Positions 57,478 through 64,000 of a DNA stretch of 64,000 nt are shown one piece after another. Positions within the stretch are counted from its first letter, which is position 1; every line of letters begins with the position of its first letter. The notes under the pieces are model-generated. The model did no database searches. It had not been told where the DNA came from and was given only the letters and a program-made list of their open reading frames with translations. The stretch is from JAGWBG01 sp034421095 (GTDB taxonomy: Bacteria; Chloroflexota; Dehalococcoidia; Lucifugimonadales; JAGWBF01): assembly GCA_034421095.1 (NCBI GenBank), contig DAOUKR010000009.1, forward strand, positions 1 to 64,000, in the 5' to 3' direction. The translations under genes were made by a program, and so were the position numbers.

Positions 57478-59238
57478 TCAACTCCTGCTTCCGAGATCGT
57501 CCTTCATACGGTCCAGAAGGCTTGAGAGAGCGATTGGCCCCAGATTCTCCTCGCTTCTGAGTCTCACTGATACCGTGTCCTTGCTCATCTCTTCGTCGCC
57601 GACGACGAGCATATAAGGGACCTTCTGCATCTGGGCTTCCCGTATCTTCAGGTTCATGCGCTCTTTTCTGGAGTCTACCTCGGGCCGGAATCCCTGGCCG
57701 CTCAGCGCGTCTTTGATCTGGAGAGCGTAGTCAACATGCCTGTCGGCGATGGGAATGACCACTGCCTGCACCGGCGCCAGCCACAGGGGAAAGGCGCCGC
57801 CGTAGTGCTCTATCAAGACCCCCAGAAAGCGCTCCATAGAGCCTATGATGGCACGATGCACCATATAGGGCCGGTGCTGCTCACCGTCAGAACCCTGGAA
57901 GGTAAGGTTAAAACGCTCCGGCAGGTTGAAATCGAACTGCACAGTGGTGCATTGCCACGACCTGCCCAGAGCATCCCTTATCTTTATATCTATTTTGGGG
58001 CCGTAGAATGCACCGCCGCCCTCGTCCACGTCGTAGTCCAGGTTGCGGGTATCAAGGGCATGGGCAAGAGAACGGGTGGCATGTTCCCACATTTCAGGGT
58101 CGCCGACGAACTTCTCCGGGCGGGTGGAGAGGAATATCTCGTAGTCGGTGAACCTAAAGGCGTCCAGCAGCTCAAAGGTAAGGTCCAGAACCCCCAGCAC
58201 TTCATCTTCCACTTGGTCCGGGCGGCAGAAGATGTGGGCGTCGTCCTGGGTGAATCCCCGGACCCTCATCAACCCGTGAAGCACCCCACTGCGTTCGTAG
58301 CGATAGACCGTCCCAAGCTCGCCATATCGCAGTGGAAGCTCCCTGTAGCTCCTCAGGTCTGAACGATAAATCATAATGTGGAAGGGACAGTTCATGGGCT
58401 TCATGTAGTATTCCTGCCCGTCCACGTCCATAGGCGAGTACATACCCTCGCTATAGAAGTCCAGGTGTCCGCTGGTCTGCCACAGACGAGACCTCCCCAC
58501 GTGGGGCGAATATACCAGGTCGTATCCCCGCCTGTAGTGCAGCTCCCGCCAGTAATCCTCCACGATAGCGCGGACCCTTCCTCCCTTGGGGTGCCAGATG
58601 ACAAGCCCCGGCCCCACCTCTTCATGTACGCTGAAAAGGTCAAGCTGCCGCCCCAAACGGCGGTGGTCCCGTTTCTCCGCCTCCTCCAGTAGCTTCAGGT
58701 GCTCCTCCAGAGCAGTAGCGGTCTCGAAGGCCGTGCCATAGATGCGCTGTAGCATGGGCCGGTTCTCGTCGCCCCGCCAGTAAGCCCCCGCTACCGTCTG
58801 AAGCGTGAAGGCGGCTATCATGCCGGTGGACTCGACGTGTGGCCCCTGGCACAGATCCACAAATTCGTTATGGCGATAGGTGCTAATAGCCTCTTCGGGG
58901 GGTATGTCGTCGATAAGCTCAAGCTTGTAGGGTTGTTGGCCCAGAAGCTCTCTGGCATCATTCCGGTCTATGATTTCCTTCTGGAAAGGGAAGTCCCCCG
59001 CTATTCTCTCCCTCATTATCGCTTCGATACGTTCCAGGTCCTCCGGCGTAAACGGCCTGGACACCTCGAAGTCGTAATAGAAGCCGTCATCCGTTGGGGG
59101 ACCTATCCCTATTTTGGCTTCGGGGAAAAGCTGAAGTACCGCATCGGCCATCACGTGGGCGGCGGAGTGCCGCAAACGCTGCCTCATGGCTACCAGTCCC
59201 TGGGTTTCCTCTTTGCCTTGATTATCTCTCCTTGCCAT
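57478..59238 (-). CDS. thrS: threonyl-tRNA synthetase without TGS domain
   Basis: A 586-residue class II synthetase. The editing domain is present with HSAAHVMADAVL and CQGPHVEST. Catalytic motifs are KPMNCPFHIMIY, RYERSGVLHGLMRVRGFTQDD, and the zinc residues Cys in MNCPF with distal His. The last 100 residues form the anticodon-binding domain. The N-terminal TGS domain (about 60 residues) found in most bacterial ThrS is missing. ggaagat precedes the ATG. First gene of thrS-infC-rpmI-rplT. Confidence 0.96.
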   Translation of the reverse strand: MARRDNQGKEETQGLVAMRQRLRHSAAHVMADAVLQLFPEAKIGIGPPTDDGFYYDFEVSRPFTPEDLERIEAIMRERIAGDFPFQKEIIDRNDARELLGQQPYKLELIDDIPPEEAISTYRHNEFVDLCQGPHVESTGMIAAFTLQTVAGAYWRGDENRPMLQRIYGTAFETATALEEHLKLLEEAEKRDHRRLGRQLDLFSVHEEVGPGLVIWHPKGGRVRAIVEDYWRELHYRRGYDLVYSPHVGRSRLWQTSGHLDFYSEGMYSPMDVDGQEYYMKPMNCPFHIMIYRSDLRSYRELPLRYGELGTVYRYERSGVLHGLMRVRGFTQDDAHIFCRPDQVEDEVLGVLDLTFELLDAFRFTDYEIFLSTRPEKFVGDPEMWEHATRSLAHALDTRNLDYDVDEGGGAFYGPKIDIKIRDALGRSWQCTTVQFDFNLPERFNLTFQGSDGEQHRPYMVHRAIIGSMERFLGVLIEHYGGAFPLWLAPVQAVVIPIADRHVDYALQIKDALSGQGFRPEVDSRKERMNLKIREAQMQKVPYMLVVGDEEMSKDTVSVRLRSEENLGPIALSSLLDRMKDDLGSRS

Positions 59239-59305
59239 ATCTTCCTTCAGGACTAACTAGATGTAGAACGATGAATGACCCAGTATATCACAGGGATATT
59301 CACTC

Positions 59306-59932
59306 TCAATAGACCACACTGTGCCAACGTCTTTGCCGTATGGCGGTCACCATGTGTCGAAGAGTACGAACCAGATAGTTACCCACGACAAAAAGGGTCA
59401 GGACCAGGCATACCCCAATTAGAGGCCAGGGCTGCCCGGTAACGATAATGAGAACATTAAACAAAATGAATCCAACTGCCACTCCAATGACCACGTTCCT
59501 GATAGTCAGGATAGCCACCACTAAAGGGACGACTGATATGGCGGCCAGGGGCGGAGCCAGTGCCAGGCCCACCCCAAGAATGGTAGCGGCCCCTTTGCCG
59601 CCCCGGAAGTTAAGAAAGACGGGCCACGTGTGACCAATGACCGCCGCAATAGCACAGCCATAGCGTGCCCAGTCGGGTGCCCCTATCCACAGGGGCAAAA
59701 AGACTGCTACCACACCTTTGGAAGCGTCGGCTATCAAAATGGCAATACCGGCCGCAGGTCCCATCTGTTGATAGGCGTTCAGCGCCCCCACGTTGCCGGT
59801 CCCGAGAGTCCTGATGTCGGTTTTTCTGGTGAGTCGTACCAGAATATAGGCTGAAGGTATCGAGCCAAGGATGTATCCCAGAAAGATGCTCAACACGGCC
59901 AGCCATGTCTCCAATTGTGTCACCTCCGGCAC
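59306..59932 (-). CDS. plsY: acyl-phosphate glycerol-3-phosphate acyltransferase
   Basis: A membrane enzyme of up to 208 residues doing the first acyl transfer in phospholipid synthesis. The conserved motifs are GSIPSAYIL, TLGTGNVGALNAYQ and NFRGGKGAATILGV, with five helices. The listed start is GTG 59932. A TTG at 59914 sits 6 bases behind ggaggtg and would give a protein starting at METWLAVL; it is perhaps the true start. The rest, 59933-60171, holds no gene. Confidence 0.92.
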   Translation of the reverse strand: MPEVTQLETWLAVLSIFLGYILGSIPSAYILVRLTRKTDIRTLGTGNVGALNAYQQMGPAAGIAILIADASKGVVAVFLPLWIGAPDWARYGCAIAAVIGHTWPVFLNFRGGKGAATILGVGLALAPPLAAISVVPLVVAILTIRNVVIGVAVGFILFNVLIIVTGQPWPLIGVCLVLTLFVVGNYLVRTLRHMVTAIRQRRWHSVVY

Positions 59933-60171
59933 TCAATCTCCGTCAATAAAATATCGTACCCGAACCACATAGTAAAGTACCACACAAGGTAAAGATATAG
60001 AAAATTCGATACCTACAGTACCGAACCGGCCTACCATTTTGGTTGCCAGGCCATTTGGATGGCGTCCAAACCGACACCCTTGACCGTCGTCGGAGAGCGT
60101 GCTAATGTCCCCTTAATAGCATCGAAATACCGCCGAGGATTGCCTTCAAGGGAACTGAAAGGAGCGTAGTC

Positions 60172-61107
60172 ATGGCAACTGCAACAGAGTTGGAGTCTTT
60201 CGTCAGCAGTGTCACCTGCCCACCAGATTTTGACTCCTTTTGGCAAAGGGTCCTGGCAGAGTTGAAAGACATACCTTTAGAGCCTGAGATTACCCCGGTG
60301 CCCCTTCGTTCGACGCCCGATGTCAACGTATACGAAGTCCATTATCTCAGCCTGGGGGGTATTCGCATAGCAGGATGGTACTGCGTGCCAGCCAAAGGCG
60401 CTGGTCCCTTCCCCACCCTGATTGAGTTTCCCGGTTACAAGAGTGAGCCTGGTCTGCCCAGGGCTTGGGCACAGCGGGGTGTTGCCATCTTGAGCGTAGC
60501 CGTCAGGGGGAAACTCAGAAGCAATGAGGATTTCAACCCGGGCTATCCCGGTCTCCTTGTCAGCGGCATAGACAGCCCGGACACCTACTCCTACAGAGGC
60601 GTAATCTCCGACTGTTCACGGGGCGTAGATTTCCTGCTCACACGTCCGGAGGTAGACAAGGAGCGGATATTCGCCCACGGTGCAAGCCAGGGCGGTGGCC
60701 TCACCCTGATTAGCACTGCCTTGCGGTCCGAAATCAAAGGTGGAGCGTCTGCATGTCCGTTTCTCTGTGCATTCCCAGACTCACCCAGTATGGCGCTCAC
60801 TTACCCCTACAACGAGTTGAACTGCTACCTACGGGCCTACCCCGACCGGAGAGAGCAGGTCCTCACGGTCCTGAGCTATTTTGACGCCGTAAACTTTGCC
60901 AGCCGTATTCGTTGCCCCATGGCCATAGGCATTCCCCTAGAAGACACTATCTGCCCTCCTGAGACCCAATACGCAGCCTATCGGAACCTGGCCGGACCAA
61001 AAGAGGTGTGGCTAGTACCCAATGCCGCCCACGGCACACCCGCAGAGTACCTCGATATGGAGGTTGCATGGTTGAAGAAGCTAATGGGGCTTGACACGTC
61101 GGATTAG
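60172..61107 (+). CDS. AXE1-type (acetylxylan esterase-like) alpha/beta hydrolase
   Basis: A 311-residue hydrolase with the acetylxylan esterase/cephalosporin deacetylase pattern: CPPDFDSFWQRVLAEL, FPTLIEFPGYKSEPG, then the nucleophile in AHGASQGGGLTL, an acidic residue in LEDTICPPETQ and the His in NAAHGTPAEYL. The catalytic triad is complete. Native substrate unknown (deacetylation of sugars is the family activity). aaaggagcg precedes the ATG. A diverged second copy follows 12 bases later. Confidence 0.87.
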   Translation: MATATELESFVSSVTCPPDFDSFWQRVLAELKDIPLEPEITPVPLRSTPDVNVYEVHYLSLGGIRIAGWYCVPAKGAGPFPTLIEFPGYKSEPGLPRAWAQRGVAILSVAVRGKLRSNEDFNPGYPGLLVSGIDSPDTYSYRGVISDCSRGVDFLLTRPEVDKERIFAHGASQGGGLTLISTALRSEIKGGASACPFLCAFPDSPSMALTYPYNELNCYLRAYPDRREQVLTVLSYFDAVNFASRIRCPMAIGIPLEDTICPPETQYAAYRNLAGPKEVWLVPNAAHGTPAEYLDMEVAWLKKLMGLDTSD

Positions 61108-61119
61108 GAGGTTGGAACC

Positions 61120-62010
61120 ATGGTACAGAGTGGAGTTGCGTGGGATAGCTACTGGAGACAGGTTGATGACGAGCTAGGGAAGGTATCCCTGGGACAGGAC
61201 ATCCAAAGGAACGAATTCTACTCCGAGGCAGAGTGGACGGTGTACAATGTCCATTGCAACGGATTGGGCGGCTACCGGCTATTCGCCAGGCTATCAATTC
61301 CCACGGGAGACGGGCCCTTTCCCGGCCTGATCCAGATGCCCGACTATCAAAGCGCTGTGGACATCCCCTTTACCCCTCTGCGACGTGATATGGTTGTCCT
61401 CAACGCCACCCATCGAGGCCAGCGTGGCAGTGAAACCCCGTTCAGAGCGAGCTACCCGGGATTGCTCACTCAAGGTATAGGCAACTCATCCTCCTACATC
61501 CTTCGCAGGGTCTACGCTGATGCCCTCCGGATGTTTGACCTCCTGACGGCACAATCTGTCGTAGACCCTCAACGCATCGCTGTCGCCGGAGCAGGGCTGG
61601 GCGGGACACTGGCACTGGCAGCGGGAGCGTTGCGCCCCCACGTCAGAGCCCTGGCCGTGGATACGCCGTTGATGGTTGGCTCGACCGATGCGGTGGAGCT
61701 TGCCGGTGATGCCTACCCGTTGGGTGAACTGAATGACTACTTCCGGGCTTACCCCGGGCGGCGAGATGCTGCCCTGGACACGATGGCAGTATTCAATCCC
61801 TTAGCCCTGGCCGAGCGAGTGACTTGCCCCGTTCTTCTCAGCACGGGCGCGCGGGACCGGGGCCAATGCCCGCCTCCATTGGGAGAGGAATTGGCAGGAC
61901 GACTGAGGCATGGAGAACTCCGTCAGTACCCCGGCGGGAGCGAGGGTGGAGGACATGCACATGGCGTCGTCCGCACGCGCTGGCTAAGGGAGCAGACGGG
62001 CCTGGCGTAG
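61120..62010 (+). CDS. AXE1-type hydrolase paralog lacking the nucleophile serine
   Basis: A 296-residue protein of the same fold as its upstream neighbour (AWDSYWRQVDDEL, FPGLIQMPDYQS, ELNDYFRAYPGRRDA). Where the neighbour has GASQGG, this one has GAGLGG: the Ser codon is replaced by ggg (Gly). The acid (GARDRGQCPPP) and a His (GGGHAHGV) remain. It is therefore probably not an active esterase and may bind ligand or stabilise the partner. aggaggttgg precedes the ATG. The two genes are an operon and arose by duplication. Confidence 0.8.
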   Translation: MVQSGVAWDSYWRQVDDELGKVSLGQDIQRNEFYSEAEWTVYNVHCNGLGGYRLFARLSIPTGDGPFPGLIQMPDYQSAVDIPFTPLRRDMVVLNATHRGQRGSETPFRASYPGLLTQGIGNSSSYILRRVYADALRMFDLLTAQSVVDPQRIAVAGAGLGGTLALAAGALRPHVRALAVDTPLMVGSTDAVELAGDAYPLGELNDYFRAYPGRRDAALDTMAVFNPLALAERVTCPVLLSTGARDRGQCPPPLGEELAGRLRHGELRQYPGGSEGGGHAHGVVRTRWLREQTGLA

Positions 62011-62068
62011 GAAAGGGGTGCGGTGGCATCGGAGGAAGCAAAGGGCAGGCGACTTTGTTGAAACACCC

Positions 62069-62848
62069 TCAGTCGGTCAGGTCAATTTCGATTCCCACTG
62101 GGCAGTGGTCTGAACCCATCACTTCAGGAAGAATGTAAGCCGCATTCACTTTCTCCGTGAACTTCTCGTCCACAAAGAAATAGTCTATCCTCCAACCCAC
62201 GTTCCGCTCACGAGCTTTGGTCATCTGGTCCCAGTAAGTATATTGCTCGGGGCTTTTGTTGAACTCTCTGAAAATGTCCACGTAGCCATGGCTTAGAAAT
62301 TTGTCCATCCATGCTCGCTCTTGGGGCAAAAACCCTGACGTGGTCTCATTAGCCTTGGGTCGAGCCAGGTCTATTTCCTTGTGAGCGGTGTTCATGTCCC
62401 CGCAGACTACGATGCTGCGCCCTTCCTGCTTCATCTTATCCACGAATTCAAGGAAGGCATCGTAGAACTCCATCTTGTATTTCAATCTCTCCTCAGACGA
62501 TCTTCCGTTGGGGTAATATATGTTGAACAACACGAAATCTTCGTAGTCTGCGATAATAATCCGACCTTCTTTATCGAAGGCATCAATGCCAAAGCCATGT
62601 GCCACGTGTTCCGGCTTCCTTTTCGTGTAAAGTGCCACCCCACTATAACCTTTTCTTTCCCCGGAAGAGAAATACACGTTGTACCCCTCAACGAGTCTCA
62701 GGTCGGAGGGAAGCTGGCCCTCGTCGGCCTTTGTTTCCTGCAAACACAAGATGTCCGGGGCCTCTTTTTCAAACCAGTCCAGGAATCCCTTTTTGTGCAC
62801 GGCTCTGAGGCCATTGACATTCCATGAGATGGCGCGGAATGTTCTCAT
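62069..62848 (-). CDS. xthA: exodeoxyribonuclease III
   Basis: A 259-residue AP endonuclease/3'-5' exonuclease for base excision repair. The motifs are ISWNVNGLRAVHKKG, LCLQETKADEGQLP, VVCGDMNTAHKEIDLARPK and WRIDYFFVDEKF, and the last His is in GSDHCPVGIEI. All catalytic residues are present and the length is typical. Confidence 0.95.
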   Translation of the reverse strand: MRTFRAISWNVNGLRAVHKKGFLDWFEKEAPDILCLQETKADEGQLPSDLRLVEGYNVYFSSGERKGYSGVALYTKRKPEHVAHGFGIDAFDKEGRIIIADYEDFVLFNIYYPNGRSSEERLKYKMEFYDAFLEFVDKMKQEGRSIVVCGDMNTAHKEIDLARPKANETTSGFLPQERAWMDKFLSHGYVDIFREFNKSPEQYTYWDQMTKARERNVGWRIDYFFVDEKFTEKVNAAYILPEVMGSDHCPVGIEIDLTD

Positions 62849-63495
62849 ATGTTCGACCTTCTCAACGTAGTTCCTCCTGAAGCGTCACTCAAAATGACAT
62901 GGGGAATGTGCAAAGAGACAGATGTAAGCAATGGCCTCTTGGGAAAGGCCATCTTCCAGACATGAAAAGCCCCCCTATACCCAGATAAAAGTCCGATTAC
63001 GGCATGACGATGCCGATTTGCTTATATCATCTGTGCAAATGAGCCTTTTACTGGGCATATTCAAGCATTTGACAACCTTGGAAGATGCAGATACTATATC
63101 TAGGACTCGCTGCCGTGAGCAGTAAATCCGCAGTTGAAAGGCGGTCAAGACAGTGAGTAAGGGTGTACCAAGTACGGCTTGGTTGAAGCCGTGGCACATA
63201 GAGAACCAGGAGCACCGGCATCTACGCTCCTCAAACACCTCCACTTCGGCTACCGTGAGCATCCCGTCTCGCGGTAAGCACGTCCTCCCCTGCGAGCCTT
63301 AGCTCCTCCACCAATCCCTCTCGCGCAAGTCCCGGGGCATTAACCTCCCCGCGCCAATCCATCTCAGCGCTGCGGTAAGGCGTCTTTGTGCCTTGCGCTC
63401 TCCGGGGAAAGCCCCCGAGACAGGATGTGCATATCATTATACAAGAGCCAACATAGCATTTTGCACTAAAATCAATACGAATTGTGAGGAAAATA
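62849..63495. other. gene-poor spacer of about 650 bases, possible decayed element
   Basis: No convincing gene was found here. Minus-strand frames of 95 (62975-63262) and 68 (63231-63437) codons exist but lack a ribosome site and a recognisable family. A hairpin atggcct/aggccat (62931-62952) and another aaggcg/gcctt near 63379 are present. The second frame (NAPGLAREGLVEELRLAGE) recalls the tail of IS200/IS605-type elements only weakly. Confidence 0.3.
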
Positions 63496-63852
63496 ATGAG
63501 AACTTTATTGAGGTCAAAGATTCACAGGGCATACGTTACCGACGCCAACCTGGATTACGTTGGAAGCATCGTAATTGACCGGGACCTGATGGACAAGGTG
63601 GACATGTGGGAGTACGAGAAGGTCCTTATCTGTGACATCACCAACGGCAACCGGTTCGAGACATACGCAATTTACGGCGAGAGAGGGTCCGGCATCATAT
63701 CGGTGCAGGGTGCCGCGGCAAGGCTAGTCGACAAGGGGGACTGCGTCATAATAATGTCCTTCGACGTGACCGATGAGCCGGTAGAGCCGGAGATGATTCT
63801 GGTGAACGAGCGGAACGAGTTCGTTGAATATCTGGGAAAGGTCAAGGTATGA
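63496..63852 (+). CDS. panD: aspartate 1-decarboxylase
   Basis: A 118-residue pyruvoyl enzyme producing beta-alanine for pantothenate. The self-processing site Gly-Ser is in LDYVGSIVID, with ITNGNRFETYAIYGERGSG and GAAARLVDKGD after it. Start ATG 63496 has gtgagg upstream; an in-frame GTG at 63484 is part of that site. It overlaps the next gene (ATGA at 63849-63852). It supplies the same CoA pathway as coaD, but is not clustered with it. Confidence 0.95.
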   Translation: MRTLLRSKIHRAYVTDANLDYVGSIVIDRDLMDKVDMWEYEKVLICDITNGNRFETYAIYGERGSGIISVQGAAARLVDKGDCVIIMSFDVTDEPVEPEMILVNERNEFVEYLGKVKV

Positions 63853-64000
63853 GCAGCAGATTCACCGAGCAGGAAACGGAGCGGTATTACGACGCCCAAG
63901 ACGTTATCTATCGCTCGATATGGGACTCGGAAGGGAGCGTCCATTGGGGGGTCTTCGACCAGAGCACTGGTGACGATTTTCTCAAGGGGTGCGCCAACCT
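63849..64000 (+). CDS. class I SAM-dependent methyltransferase-like protein, N-terminal part
   Basis: Only the first 50 codons are in the window. The start MSSRFTEQETERYYDAQD and the following IYRSIWDSEGSVHWGVFD look like the N-terminal part of methyltransferases of the sarcosine/dimethylglycine or cyclopropane type, before the SAM motif, which must lie beyond the window end. The ATG overlaps the panD stop by four bases. Confidence 0.6.
   Translation, partial: MSSRFTEQETERYYDAQDVIYRSIWDSEGSVHWGVFDQSTGDDFLKGCAN

Overview
The window is a contiguous bacterial chromosome segment, fairly GC-rich, coding densely on both strands. Gene content points to an aerobic or facultatively aerobic member of the Chloroflexota, probably a Dehalococcoidia/SAR202-like lineage. 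This is an inference from the mixture of a caa3-type oxidase cluster, many LLM-flavin, phosphotriesterase-like, SMP-30/NHL propeller, Mo-hydroxylase, TauD-like and GMC catabolic enzymes, frequent TTG/GTG starts, and a ThrS without a TGS domain. No 16S gene is present to fix the taxonomy.

Layout: (1) 1-570 is the 3' end of a 23S rRNA gene, an initiator tRNA-fMet and a terminator. (2) About 680-6,760 is an accessory stretch: an MNT/HEPN pair with a broken HEPN partner, a trypsin-like protease with a GOLD-like tail, HicBA, a radical SAM/SPASM protein with a VTT-type membrane protein, a DUF4268 nuclease-like protein, VapBC and a clan AA aspartic protease. (3) 6,797-7,843 is selD, which reads through an in-frame UGA with a SECIS-like hairpin and is therefore itself a selenoprotein gene. 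(4) 8,237-18,350 is catabolic: a Mo-hydroxylase large subunit, MFS exporter, gluconolactonase-like and NHL propellers, LLM oxidoreductase, phosphotriesterase-like hydrolase and a phosphodiesterase, followed by tRNA-Pro. (5) 18,730-26,953 holds a ThDP enzyme, SppA, a type II restriction-modification pair, an isocitrate lyase/malate synthase pair and a tiny glutaredoxin-like gene whose UGA near the C-terminus is followed by a textbook bacterial SECIS with a GGUCU loop. (6) 27,074-35,239 holds tRNA-Asp, a TauD-like dioxygenase, MazG, an FmdB zinc ribbon, a GMC oxidoreductase, a second NHL propeller, a tandem universal stress protein and a hypothetical gene. (7) 35,276-43,984 is housekeeping: rel, rpsT, lexA with a palindromic operator, two tiny desulforedoxin-like genes missed by ordinary length cut-offs, rsmD-coaD, a coiled-coil gene and polA. 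(8) 44,064-47,193 holds an aldolase, an MFS transporter and an epimerase. (9) 47,389-56,179 is a complete cytochrome c oxidase cluster: ctaA, ctaB, coxB, coxA, coxC, subunit IV fused to cytochrome c, ctaG, a small membrane protein and sco. (10) 56,254-59,932 on the minus strand is thrS-infC-rpmI-rplT plus plsY. (11) 60,172-64,000 holds two tandem AXE1-type hydrolases (the second without its nucleophile serine), xthA, a gene-poor spacer, panD and the start of a methyltransferase.

The most notable theme is selenium: two independent UGA/SECIS cases lie about 19 kb apart, one of them in the gene that makes the selenium donor, next to a molybdenum hydroxylase of a superfamily in which some members carry a labile selenium ligand. 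Other points of interest are the HicB and HicA frames separated only by one in-frame TAA, a VapBC operator placed exactly in the promoter spacer of an apparently leaderless transcript, a likely ATA start for infC, a subunit IV-cytochrome c fusion and a pseudo-esterase paralog. All functional statements come from reading the sequence and family knowledge; no searches were run.
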